Assembly: GCA_041648155.1 (NCBI GenBank)
Contig: JBAZPL010000023.1
Location: 1 to 19,926 of the forward strand
DNA from: SSS58A sp041648155
GTDB taxonomy: Bacteria; Krumholzibacteriota; Krumholzibacteriia; Krumholzibacteriales; Krumholzibacteriaceae
Length of the DNA stretch: 19,926 bases
Direction of reading: 5' to 3'
Below, one piece after another: positions 7,330 to 15,477 of the stretch. The position numbers and the translations under genes are program-made. The notes below the pieces were generated by a model. That model ran no database searches, was not told the DNA's origin, and saw only the letters and a program-made list of their open reading frames with translations. Position 1 is the first letter of the stretch, and every line of letters begins with the position of its first letter.

Positions 7330-8241
7330 ATGAAGAGCGCATCCGTGATCGGATTCTGTCTTCTCGCAACGTCGGCTCTCTCAGCGATCATGCTCAACGG
7401 ATGCCTGGAATCCAAACTTGCGAGCGCCTGGCCCGAACGCGAGATCTCGATCGACGGAAAGGCCCCCGAGTGGGCCGGCCGCGAGGCGTATTACAGCGAA
7501 GCCGACGGCTTCAAGATCGGTTTCTTCAATGACGCAGACTATCTGTACGTATATCTGGCGACATGGAACCGACAGAACCAGGCGCAGATTCTCATGAACG
7601 GTCTCACTGTCTGGATAGACGCGACCGGCCGGAACAAACAGATATTCGGAATCAACTATCCCATGAAACGCTCGATGCCCGATTCGGCAGGGATGCCTCC
7701 CGGCATGCCGGCCGGGTTGCGCCCCGGCGGGCGCTCGGGCGCGGCTTCGGAAGCTTCGGGAGAAACCTCGCAGGCGCTCCTCAAGGGCATGCTCGCGGAG
7801 GCGCAGGGCGAGATGATTATTCTCGGCCCCGGCGGAGAACCGATCGCTTCAATGCCCGCCGCGGATGACGGCAAGGGCGGGATCGCGGCGATGATCGATA
7901 TCGCTAATCGGACCCTCATCTATGAAATGAAGATACCGCTCGCGCCGCCTGACAGCCTGCCCTTCGCCGTCAACGCCGCTCCCGGAGCGATGATCAGCAT
8001 CGGCTTCAAGGTGGGCAAAGCGGAGATGCCCTCGATGAAACGCACTGGAGAGGGTCCCCCTCGCGACAGGGGTGGTTTTCCCGGAGGCGGCATGGGCGGC
8101 CCCGGGGGCGGCATGGGCGGTCCCGGAGGACCGGGCGGAGCCGCTTCCTCTCAGGCGTTCGAGTACTGGGCGAAGGTCCGGCTCGCCGCGGCGCCTTCCG
8201 TCGCCCCGCCGAAGGAGGGGGCGCCGCAGGAGCGTCGATAG
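7330..8241 (+). CDS. Lipoprotein with CBM9/DOMON-like domain and Gly/Pro-rich tail
   Basis: This 303-residue protein begins with a lipoprotein-like signal ending LNGC (Cys25; Asn at -2 is unusual for a lipobox). A beta-rich domain follows (about 38-110: ISIDGKAPEWAG, GFKIGFFNDADYLYVYLATW, LTVWIDATG). The domain continues at about 190-240, where IYEMKIPLAPPDSLPFAVN and SIGFKVGKAEM form the closing strands. The pattern resembles the carbohydrate-binding module family 9/DOMON sandwich, which binds sugars or haem. Met/Pro/Gly-rich stretches interrupt it (SMPDSAGMPPGMPAGLRPGG) and a Gly-rich segment (about 250-270) precedes the C-terminus. It is expressed divergently from the sigma/efflux operon and shares its predicted promoter element, so it may act in the same envelope-stress or export response. 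Ligand unknown. Confidence 0.75.
   Translation: MKSASVIGFCLLATSALSAIMLNGCLESKLASAWPEREISIDGKAPEWAGREAYYSEADGFKIGFFNDADYLYVYLATWNRQNQAQILMNGLTVWIDATGRNKQIFGINYPMKRSMPDSAGMPPGMPAGLRPGGRSGAASEASGETSQALLKGMLAEAQGEMIILGPGGEPIASMPAADDGKGGIAAMIDIANRTLIYEMKIPLAPPDSLPFAVNAAPGAMISIGFKVGKAEMPSMKRTGEGPPRDRGGFPGGGMGGPGGGMGGPGGPGGAASSQAFEYWAKVRLAAAPSVAPPKEGAPQERR
8086..8127 (+). repeat. Two tandem 21-bp units in the lipoprotein gene
   Basis: Units 8086-8106 and 8107-8127 are near-identical (GGCGGCATGGGCGG then CCCCGGG or TCCCGGA). They encode GGMGGPG repeats in the Gly-rich segment. A degenerate third copy follows. The repeat is in frame and could vary in number between strains. Confidence 0.8.
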
Positions 8242-8275
8242 CACGCGGCGGAGGCAGGGCTCGTTGTCGGGCGTT

Positions 8276-8755
8276 CTACGCGCCCTTCACGAGACGATCC
8301 GGCACCTGCACCGCAATGACCTCGCCACGGACGCAGAGCTTTCCCTCCGCCATGATCGTCGCCGTCACGACGACCTTGCGGCCCTTGATCTCCTTGATGC
8401 GCGCGCGCAGTTCAAGGGGCGCGTCGATCGGCGTCGGGAGCAGATAGTCCACATGTAGCGACGCGGTGACGAAACGCAGCGGCGGATCGGATCCCATCTC
8501 CCGTCCCTCGGCCCGGCACGCAGCGGCCGACGCCGTCCCGGTGCAGTGGCAATCGACGAGGGAAGCAAGAAGCCCCCCGTACACATAGCCGGGTATCGCC
8601 GTATGATACGGCTTCGGCTCGAAAGTGCAGACTGCCTCGTCCCCGTCCCAGAAGCTTCGAACGTGAAGTCCGTGCTCGTTGAGCCGGCCGCAGCCGTAAC
8701 ACTGGGCGAAATGATCGGGATAATAGTCTTGAAACGCCTTCTCCTGATGACTCAT
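8276..8755 (-). CDS. PaaI-type hotdog-fold thioesterase
   Basis: This 159-residue protein of the 4HBT/PaaI hotdog family has an N-terminal CYGCGRLNEHGLHV, common in a PaaI subfamily. Next comes the strand AVCTFEPKPYHTAIPGYVYGGLLASLVDCH, where the G-x-x-x-GG helix start and Asp are the usual acyl-CoA thioesterase features. The strands FVTASLHVDYLLPTP and VVVTATIMAEGKLCVRGEVIAV complete the fold. The likely activity is hydrolysis of an acyl- or aryl-CoA thioester in the cytoplasm. GGGAGAG precedes the ATG. It lies 28 bp downstream of the DAO-family gene on the same strand and is probably the last gene of the redox operon, suggesting that the oxidised substrate or a downstream product passes through a CoA ester. 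It ends 34 bp from the convergent lipoprotein gene, with no clear terminator between. Confidence 0.88.
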   Translation of the reverse strand: MSHQEKAFQDYYPDHFAQCYGCGRLNEHGLHVRSFWDGDEAVCTFEPKPYHTAIPGYVYGGLLASLVDCHCTGTASAAACRAEGREMGSDPPLRFVTASLHVDYLLPTPIDAPLELRARIKEIKGRKVVVTATIMAEGKLCVRGEVIAVQVPDRLVKGA

Positions 8756-8783
8756 GATCTCTCCCTTGAGCGACAGGTCGGAA

Positions 8784-9953
8784 TTACTTGAGCGCTTCCT
8801 TGCGCCCCGCGTAGTAGTCGCGGCAGAAGGATATCGAATTCCATATTTCCTGCGGGATGACGGGCTTTCCCCGGAGAATGAAGTTCGCCATGTTGAGACC
8901 GACGCCGGGACCGAGCATAAAGCCCTGCCCGCACATGCCGACGGCGAGGTAGAAACCCTTCGCTTCCTTCACGTGGTCGAGGATGATGATGCCGTCGGGG
9001 GTCATCGGGTAGAGCCCGCGCCAGACGCGGCGGACGAGCATGTTTTTGAGCCGCGGGATGAGATCGATCATGCGCCGCGCGATCACGGTCATGAATTCGG
9101 ACGTGTTTTCCCTGTTCGTGCCGAGGATCGGCACGAGCGGCGTATAGCAGAAGATGACCTGCCCGCGATCGTTCTGCCCGAAGTAGAAGTTCTTCGTCTT
9201 GCCCTCGGGACCCGGCCGGATGTCGACCACGAGCGGATTGAAGAAGCGCTCCATCGGCGCGGAGATTCCCGCTTCATGACAGTCGGGAACGACGGGGATG
9301 TCGATGCCGGCCATCTTCCCGATCTCCTTCGCATAGGAGCCGGCGGCGTTCACCACGATATCCGAGTGATAGACGCCTTTCCCCGTTTTCACGCCCTGGA
9401 TCCTTCCCTGCTTCTTGACGAGCCCCGTGACCGGCTCTCCGAAATGATATTCGCAGCCCCGGTCTTTGCTCTCTTTCCAGAGCGCCGCGGCGTACTTGAG
9501 CGGAGACACCTGTCCGTCGCCGGGCGAGAACGTGCCGCCGCGAAGGCCCTTCTCGTTGATGCCGGGAACGAACTCCCTGATTCTCTCCGGACCGTACCAG
9601 TCGATGGTGAGACCGTTTTTCTTCTGCGTCGGCAGGATGCCCTTGAGAATCTTCTCCTCGTCTTCGCGGTAAACGGGGAAGCAATAGCCACCCGGCACCC
9701 ATCCGAGATCGATGCCGGTCTTCTCCTCGAATGTGGAGTAGAACTCGAGGCTCTGCAGACAGAGCGTGATCTTCGCGCCGTCCGAGTGCGTCGCACGAAC
9801 GCCGCCTATTGCGGCTTTGTTCTCCCCCTGACCGGGGGAGGCGTTCGAATCCAGAACAAGAACCCGAAGCCCCTCGAGCGTGAGATAGTACGCGATGGGG
9901 AGCCCGACGCTGCCCGCCCCTATGACTATCGCGTCGTAATTCGTGCGGCTCAT
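8784..9953 (-). CDS. DAO-family FAD-dependent oxidoreductase (HcnC/SoxB-like)
   Basis: This 389-residue flavoenzyme has an N-terminal Rossmann motif IVIGAGSVGLPIAYYL (residues 9-24) and the acidic end of the second strand at LVLDS. DAO-family features follow: an ENKAAIGGVRATHSDG flavin loop, VVNAAGSYAKEIGKMAG in the middle, and the C-terminal MTPDGIIILDHV and FYLAVGMCGQGFMLGPGVGLNMANFI. Relatives oxidise amines, D-amino acids, sarcosine, glycine (HcnC), proline or opines and pass electrons to partner subunits instead of O2. The gene overlaps the HcnA/HcnB-type fusion by ATGA. This reproduces the hcnABC/opine-oxidase arrangement in which the DAO-type subunit is catalytic and the partner transfers electrons. 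The specific substrate cannot be read from sequence. Confidence 0.9.
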   Translation of the reverse strand: MSRTNYDAIVIGAGSVGLPIAYYLTLEGLRVLVLDSNASPGQGENKAAIGGVRATHSDGAKITLCLQSLEFYSTFEEKTGIDLGWVPGGYCFPVYREDEEKILKGILPTQKKNGLTIDWYGPERIREFVPGINEKGLRGGTFSPGDGQVSPLKYAAALWKESKDRGCEYHFGEPVTGLVKKQGRIQGVKTGKGVYHSDIVVNAAGSYAKEIGKMAGIDIPVVPDCHEAGISAPMERFFNPLVVDIRPGPEGKTKNFYFGQNDRGQVIFCYTPLVPILGTNRENTSEFMTVIARRMIDLIPRLKNMLVRRVWRGLYPMTPDGIIILDHVKEAKGFYLAVGMCGQGFMLGPGVGLNMANFILRGKPVIPQEIWNSISFCRDYYAGRKEALK

Positions 9954-12070
9954 GCCTCACCGCCGTTGCTCTCGGCCCCGGCGAAAACGCCGAGGGGAAT
10001 CTCCGCCGTGAACGGCCTGTTCGTCGGAAGCGTGACTTCCGAAAGGTCGACGCCCATCTCGCGATAGAGCCTGAGAATAAGCTCGGTGCACGTTTTCCCG
10101 CCGCAGGCGCCCATGCCCGTCCGTATCGTCGCCTTGAGAATGTTCATATCCCGAACTCCGGCACGGATCTCTCCCCGAACCTCCCCCACCGTGATCCGCT
10201 CGCAGCGGCAGATGATCGTGTCGTCGGGCACCGGCTCGGCCATCCCGGTCCCGGCTTCTCCCGCCTCCGGCACGAGCACGGTGAAGCCCGCGACGGAATA
10301 CGCTTCATCCGCGGGGACCTCGACAGATACGACTTTCCTCTTCGCGTCGATATTCGATGTGCGAAACGCGACGATCGTGCCTCGGCCGACGGCGCTCCCT
10401 TCCATGTCCACCGTCTCAACCCGCCTCCCCGCGACGAGATCCTTCGTCTCGAGCTCATAGGGGAGCACGAGAAGCGACGTCTTCGATTCCGCGTCGTACT
10501 CGGGCATTATCAAACTGATCGCGAGACCCGGACAGACCGCGACGCAGTTCGCGCAGCCGATACAGTCGCCGCTGAAAACGGGATTGTTCATGATCGAATC
10601 GCCGCGTATCGCGATGCTGTTCCGCGGACAGGAATCCGCGCACGGGTTGCAGGGAATCTCCTGCACGCAGCGGATCAGGGGATACACTTTTTTCTCGAGC
10701 TTCGAAAGGTCCGGCTGCGTCGTCCGCCCGGGCTTGCTTCTCAGGATCGCCGCGGTCGAGTTCCATTCGTCGGGAATATCGATCTCATAGCCGAGAGACC
10801 GGGCGATCTTTCGCCCCGTGATCTTTCCGCTGAATATCGCGGCGGAGGCTTCGGCGATCTCCTCGGCATCCCCCGCCTTGTAGCATTCGATGCCGTATTC
10901 CGCCAGTTTCTCGTAAAGCTCGTTCACGGGAGAGAGTCCGACGGCGATGAGAAGCGTGTCCACCCGATACGACCGCTCGCTGCCCGCGACGGGCCTGAAA
11001 TTCCAGTCCACGGCGGCGGTCGTGATTTTCTCGATCTTCTCCTCGCCCTCCGCCTTGAGGACCGTGTGCGAGGTAAGGACCGGCACCCCGAGACGGCGGA
11101 GCTTGTCGAGGTGGACCTTGTAGCCGCCGCAATGGGGCATGGCTTCGACGAGGCCGACCACCTTGATGCCGGCCTGGATCGCATGGTAACCCGTGATCAG
11201 CCCGACGTTCCCCCCCCCGACGATGAACAGCCTCTCGGTGGGCTTGACGAGGTCGCGGTTCAGGAGCGTCTGGAACGCACCGGCGCCATAGACCCCCGGC
11301 AGGTCGCAGCCAGGGAAGGCGAGATTCTTCTCGCGCGCGCCGCATGCGACGAGCACCGCGCGTGGTTTCACCTGAAAGTAGTTGCCCCCCTGCTCAAGAC
11401 CCACCTGCTTGTCGCAAAACGCCCCCACGGCGGTCGTCCCGAGCATGACCGAAACGGAGGGGAATTGCTCGAGCTGATGCGTGAGGATGCGGGCGATCTC
11501 GATACCGCGGGTGCCCGCGTAGCAATCGTCGCGGGAGCCGAAGAAGGTGTGCGTCTGCAGCGTCAGCTTTCCGCCGAACTCGTTCTTGTCGTCCACGACG
11601 AGGGTCTTCGCACCGAGGAGCCCGAGCTCGATCGCGGCGTTTATTCCGGCGGGGCCGCCCCCGATGACGAGGACGTCGGTCTCGATCGTCGGAATCTCCC
11701 GGAACTTCGGCAGAGCGTCGTCTTTCGGAAGCGCAGGCATGCCCTCGCAGCTCCTGACCCTCATCCCGACCTTGACCGGGATCATGCATCCCTTCACGGG
11801 AAGGCCGTCGACGAGCACGGTGCACTGGCTGCACTGGCCGTTCGCACAGAAGATGCCCTGGGGGCTTCCGTCGCGCGGATGGTGACCGAAAACCTGCACG
11901 CCGCCGGCGAAAAGCGCCGTTGTGATGACTTCGCCTTCATACGCATTCATCTCTCTGTCGTTGAAGGTGAAGGAAATCTCCGGACGCTGCACGACGGGAA
12001 GGATCGGGTGGCTCCGCACGCGGAACTCGCCTGATGAAGCCTGTTTCGTTTCGCCTTTTGCGCGAGACAT
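9950..12070 (-). CDS. HcnA/HcnB-type fusion: 2Fe-2S, FAD/NAD and ferredoxin domains with BFD-like tail
   Basis: This 706-residue multidomain electron-transfer flavoprotein has four parts. (1) An HcnA-like [2Fe-2S] domain with Cys75, 80, 83 and 95 (FCANGQCSQC...GC). (2) A pyridine-nucleotide-disulfide-type core with VLVIGGGPAGINAAIELG (about 133-150) for FAD and FIVGGGNVGL (about 282-291) for the second nucleotide. (3) Two ferredoxin-like clusters, Cys468/474/477/481 and Cys503/506/509/513. The first has an unusual C-x5-C-x2-C-x3-CP spacing. (4) A C-terminal BFD-like [2Fe-2S] domain, CRC (621, 623) and GACGGKTC (656, 661). I take ATG 12070; an in-frame ATG at 12151 would overlap the upstream gene and add an unlikely leader. 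It follows the HdrD-like gene by 14 bp and overlaps the DAO gene by ATGA. The likely role is accepting electrons from the DAO subunit. Confidence 0.9.
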   Translation of the reverse strand: MSRAKGETKQASSGEFRVRSHPILPVVQRPEISFTFNDREMNAYEGEVITTALFAGGVQVFGHHPRDGSPQGIFCANGQCSQCTVLVDGLPVKGCMIPVKVGMRVRSCEGMPALPKDDALPKFREIPTIETDVLVIGGGPAGINAAIELGLLGAKTLVVDDKNEFGGKLTLQTHTFFGSRDDCYAGTRGIEIARILTHQLEQFPSVSVMLGTTAVGAFCDKQVGLEQGGNYFQVKPRAVLVACGAREKNLAFPGCDLPGVYGAGAFQTLLNRDLVKPTERLFIVGGGNVGLITGYHAIQAGIKVVGLVEAMPHCGGYKVHLDKLRRLGVPVLTSHTVLKAEGEEKIEKITTAAVDWNFRPVAGSERSYRVDTLLIAVGLSPVNELYEKLAEYGIECYKAGDAEEIAEASAAIFSGKITGRKIARSLGYEIDIPDEWNSTAAILRSKPGRTTQPDLSKLEKKVYPLIRCVQEIPCNPCADSCPRNSIAIRGDSIMNNPVFSGDCIGCANCVAVCPGLAISLIMPEYDAESKTSLLVLPYELETKDLVAGRRVETVDMEGSAVGRGTIVAFRTSNIDAKRKVVSVEVPADEAYSVAGFTVLVPEAGEAGTGMAEPVPDDTIICRCERITVGEVRGEIRAGVRDMNILKATIRTGMGACGGKTCTELILRLYREMGVDLSEVTLPTNRPFTAEIPLGVFAGAESNGGEA

Positions 12071-12084
12071 GCTCTTCGACCCCG

Positions 12085-13248
12085 TTATTCCTCGAGCCTC
12101 GACGCCGCGAGGGTAATAAGATCTCTCACTGCCACCGGCGACTGCTTCCACGAGCAGCCGGGGCTCACTTCATGGTAGAGGAGCGCGCATTTCGGGCACG
12201 CGGTGACGAGCGTATCGGCCCCGCACCGGTGCGCCTCCATGAGACGCTCGTTGACGGCCGCGCGCGTGTGGGGCCCGTGGTCCACCCACGAACCCGCGCC
12301 GCAGCACGGAGCGCTACTCCCCCGTCGCTCGAGCTCGACGGGCTTTGCGGCGGATAGCCGCGCGAGTATCTTTCTCGGCGCTTCGCTCTCACCGAGACGG
12401 CGGCAGAGATAGCACGGGTCATGGAACGCCGGCTTCTCGCTTCCCCTTTTGAAGCCGAGCGTCTCCAGGTTTCCCGCGATGAATTCGATTATATGCCGCA
12501 CCTCGAACGGCTGCGGCCCGAGCTCTTTCGCATAGGTGTCCTTCAGCGTGAACGCGCATTCGGGACAAATCGCGAGAACGATGCGCGCTTTCGACTTCGT
12601 GATCTCTTCGACGTTATGGCGCGCGAGCGCCATGAATGGCTCCCGCTCGCCGAGGTCGTAAAGATCTCTTCCGCAGCAGCGCTCGTCGTCGAGAATGACC
12701 GGCGAAACGCCGAGCGCGTTGAGAAGCCTTACGGCCGAGCGCGCCATGTCCCCGAAACGCTGCTCGCACGAGGGACCGGAGACGGCGTCGAAGAGCGCGA
12801 GACAGCCGGTGAACAGAGCGGTCTCCCCCTCCTTGCCGACACGCAAAGAGGCGTCGAGCCAGGAGAGCCGCGCCTTCGAGGTCGGCACGGCGCCCTTTGC
12901 CCCCTTCTGCTGAACGGGCGCCTGCCCCGCCTGCGTCTTTTGATACTCGTGGATGATCCCGCCGAAGACGGGATGATAATCGGTGCGTCCTGCTCTCAGC
13001 TCGCGGATAAAATCGGCGAATGCGACCTTGAACGGGCACGCCTCCGTGCACGCCGCGCACGTCACGCACGTCCAGATAAGCTTGTGATCGTGCGCCGCGC
13101 TTTCTCCCCCTTCGAGAAACTTCTTCGCGATCTGCTGCGGGTGATTCGTGCCGAAATGGCGATACACCGGACAGGCCGAGGCGCATTCGTTCTTGCACCT
13201 GGTGCAGTCCTCGATATGATATTTCGCGATGATCTCTTTTTCGTTCAT
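12085..13248 (-). CDS. HdrD/GlpC-like Fe-S protein with two CCG domains
   Basis: This 387-residue protein has an N-terminal di-cluster ferredoxin-like region. Its clusters are Cys15/18/22/26 (CTRCKNECASACP) and Cys61/64/67/71 (CVTCAACTEACP). Two CCG domains follow: the first has FTGC, CCG at 191-193 and CPEC at 228-231; the second has DPCYLC (279-282), CCG at 315-317 and CPKC at 351-354. In HdrB/HdrD these CCG domains carry noncubane [4Fe-4S] clusters that reduce disulfides; in GlpC and LutA relatives they relay electrons. ATG 13248 is chosen because it forms an ATGA overlap with the preceding gene; an in-frame ATG at 13260 is possible. Between a GltD/MvhD fusion and an HcnA/B-type fusion, it probably bridges the two flavoproteins, or it reduces an unknown thiol/disulfide carrier. 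Confidence 0.9.
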   Translation of the reverse strand: MNEKEIIAKYHIEDCTRCKNECASACPVYRHFGTNHPQQIAKKFLEGGESAAHDHKLIWTCVTCAACTEACPFKVAFADFIRELRAGRTDYHPVFGGIIHEYQKTQAGQAPVQQKGAKGAVPTSKARLSWLDASLRVGKEGETALFTGCLALFDAVSGPSCEQRFGDMARSAVRLLNALGVSPVILDDERCCGRDLYDLGEREPFMALARHNVEEITKSKARIVLAICPECAFTLKDTYAKELGPQPFEVRHIIEFIAGNLETLGFKRGSEKPAFHDPCYLCRRLGESEAPRKILARLSAAKPVELERRGSSAPCCGAGSWVDHGPHTRAAVNERLMEAHRCGADTLVTACPKCALLYHEVSPGCSWKQSPVAVRDLITLAASRLEE

Positions 13249-15476
13249 TTCGATTTCCATGCCCACTTGTTGACCGCGAGAGCGAATTCGTCGGGGTTCG
13301 TCGAGATCTCCGTCACGATCTCGCTCCTGAATCCGAACAGCCGGAGGAGCGATCGGCACTGCTCGACGACGCGTCTCGCGGACGAGCGGCCGAATCCATA
13401 ATGGCAATCCTCATCGGCGCACCCGCACACGAGCACCTTCGGGCTTCCGCGAAGGGCCGCCTCGATGATGAACCGCGGAGGCACTCTGCCCGCGCACATC
13501 GTCTCGATCACGAGGACGTCCCGAGGCAGGTCGAGCCGTTCGGGACGCGCCCAGTGACATACGAAGAGCACCTTCGCCCGCGACGAGGAGATTCCCTCGA
13601 GAAGCTTCATCACGCTCTCGTGATCGAAGTTGCGCTGGTCGATGGCGCCCGTGGGGCAGACCGCCACGCAGGAACCGCAGCCCTTGCATGCGAGCTCGTC
13701 CACATGCGCGACGAACCGCCCTCCCGGCCTCGCCTCCACCTGCACCGCTTTGTATCCGCAGAGATCGGCGCACCTGCCGCAGCCGATGCACAGGGTCTCA
13801 TCCACTTCGCAGAGCGTCCTCATCGGGATCGCCTCCGCGCACTCCGCCCCGAGCTCGAGGATCACGCGATCCGGCGTCGACGACCAGAAATCCCTGCCCG
13901 CATGCACGTTTACCGATACATCCTCGCCGAGGCGCAGAATAAAGTCCTTCTTCTCGCAGATGTCGACGCAGACCTCGCACTCGCCGCACGGCCCGCAGCG
14001 CAGGCAGCGGCCGGCCTCGCGCCGGGCGGTCTGCGGCGCATAGCCCTTTTCGGCTTCGTCAAAAGCCTTCTTGCGCTTCGCGGCCGTTTCAAGAGGCATC
14101 GGTTCTCTCCGAGCCTTGGCCCCGGCCGGCGCTTCGAGCGTGAATTCCCGATGAGCGATCCCCCCGTCGATGGTGAGATCCAGGGGTGATTCGATCGTCT
14201 CGCCGCTCAGATAATGATGAATCCGGTAGGCAGCCTTCTGCCCCGACGCTATCGCCTCGACGACGCTCCGGGGACCCGTCACGAGATCCCCCGCGGCGAA
14301 TACGCCTTCCACGCCGGCTACCGAGGTCGCCGGATCTATCGCCAGGGCGCCGGCCGGCGTCATAGAGAGGGCGAGAGCCGACGCGAAGCCTTTCACGTTG
14401 ATCCCGCGCCCGTGCGCGTCGACGAAGATATCCGCGTCCCCCGTAAATTCGCTGCCGGTTATCTCGAGCGTATCGCGCCTGCCCGTTCCGTCCGGCCTCC
14501 CCTCCTCGATCTTTACGAAGGAAATCCCCGCGAGCCTTTTGCCCTTCGTCGCGATCCGCGCGGGGCGCGCGAGAAAGAGCGTCTTCACGCCTTCCTTCTC
14601 GGCTTGAACGAGATCCTCCGCGCGAACCGGCGCGAGATCGCGGCTCCGTCCGATCACGAGAGTGACGCTCTTCGCGTCGAGCCGTACCGCCGTGCGCGAG
14701 CAATCGAGCGCCATCATGCCGTCGCCGGCGACGATGACCCCTTTGTCCTCGATCTCCAAAGCGGCGTACCGCAGAAAATCGATCGCGTGCACGACCCCCT
14801 TGATTCCCGGCGTTCCCCATTTCCACTCGGGCCGCCACGCGCCGGTGCCGAGGAGCAGCGCGCGGTATCCGCGCCTCTTGAGCCGGTTCCAGGTGATGTC
14901 CTTTCCGAACTCCGTCCCCGCGACGAACTCTACGCCTGCGTCGAGGATCGCGCGCGTCTCGCGTGCGACGACCGCGCGCGGGAGCCTGAACCCGGGAATG
15001 AGATTCATCATTCCCCCCGGCCGGTCCTTCGCCTCGAATACGGTTACGGGATACCCGAGAAGGGCGAGCTCGCGCGCGGCCGCGAGACCCGCGGGGCCCG
15101 CGCCGACCACGGCCACTTTTTCGGCCCGGTGAGCCCGCGCCGGAACCGCCGGATTGATTCCGCGCTTCATCTCGAGATCGAAAACAAAACGTTTCAGCGC
15201 GCATATCGCGACCGGCTCGTCGTATCCCGCGCGCGTGCACGCGGCCTCGCAGGGCCGCGGACAGACCCGCCCGCAGACCCCGGGGAACGGATTTCGTTCG
15301 CGGATAAGGGCGAGCGCCTCGGCGAACCTGCCGTCCGAAACGAGCGACACGTATCCCCGCGCGTTGATGCGCGTCGGACAGGCGAGCGTGCAGGGAGAGG
15401 TCTCGAGTGGAACGAGCTTCCAGGAGCGCGCGTCCCGCGGATTCCTGATCGTGATTTTTCCGGCGTCCTTCTCCAT
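13245..15476 (-). CDS. GltD/NfnB-like flavoprotein fused to ferredoxins and an MvhD-like domain
   Basis: This 743-residue fusion has an N-terminal GltD/DPYD-type Fe-S region (Cys29, 33, 68, 72, 76, 80). A FAD site VAVVGAGPAGLAAARELALLG lies at 121-141. A second nucleotide site, GVIVAGDGMMALDCSRTA (246-263), is followed by GVFAAGDLVTG (391-401). A dense Cys stretch occupies 491-507 (CLRCGPCGECEVCVDIC), and two ferredoxin clusters sit at 563/566/569/573 and 597/600/603/607. The C-terminal domain (about 635-717) has MvhD-like features: TMCAGRVPP, CGCADEDCHYGFG and a closing Gly-Phe strand. The usual first CxxC-like MvhD motif is reduced to CHWA (Cys640 only). NfnB, a GltD homologue, is a known bifurcating flavoprotein, and MvhD docks to HdrA, so this protein is the candidate hub of the complex. 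It starts 1 bp after the preceding stop. Confidence 0.9.
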   Translation of the reverse strand: MEKDAGKITIRNPRDARSWKLVPLETSPCTLACPTRINARGYVSLVSDGRFAEALALIRERNPFPGVCGRVCPRPCEAACTRAGYDEPVAICALKRFVFDLEMKRGINPAVPARAHRAEKVAVVGAGPAGLAAARELALLGYPVTVFEAKDRPGGMMNLIPGFRLPRAVVARETRAILDAGVEFVAGTEFGKDITWNRLKRRGYRALLLGTGAWRPEWKWGTPGIKGVVHAIDFLRYAALEIEDKGVIVAGDGMMALDCSRTAVRLDAKSVTLVIGRSRDLAPVRAEDLVQAEKEGVKTLFLARPARIATKGKRLAGISFVKIEEGRPDGTGRRDTLEITGSEFTGDADIFVDAHGRGINVKGFASALALSMTPAGALAIDPATSVAGVEGVFAAGDLVTGPRSVVEAIASGQKAAYRIHHYLSGETIESPLDLTIDGGIAHREFTLEAPAGAKARREPMPLETAAKRKKAFDEAEKGYAPQTARREAGRCLRCGPCGECEVCVDICEKKDFILRLGEDVSVNVHAGRDFWSSTPDRVILELGAECAEAIPMRTLCEVDETLCIGCGRCADLCGYKAVQVEARPGGRFVAHVDELACKGCGSCVAVCPTGAIDQRNFDHESVMKLLEGISSSRAKVLFVCHWARPERLDLPRDVLVIETMCAGRVPPRFIIEAALRGSPKVLVCGCADEDCHYGFGRSSARRVVEQCRSLLRLFGFRSEIVTEISTNPDEFALAVNKWAWKSK

Positions 15477-15477
15477 G

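Noticed and set aside
8242..8275. A terminator between the convergent lipoprotein and thioesterase genes.
   Set aside because: The gap is GC-rich, but I could not find a stable stem followed by a T-run.
8754..10067. A 437-codon plus-strand open frame opposite the DAO-type gene.
   Set aside because: It mirrors the DAO-family frame, has low-complexity charged composition and no domain or convincing ribosome-binding site.
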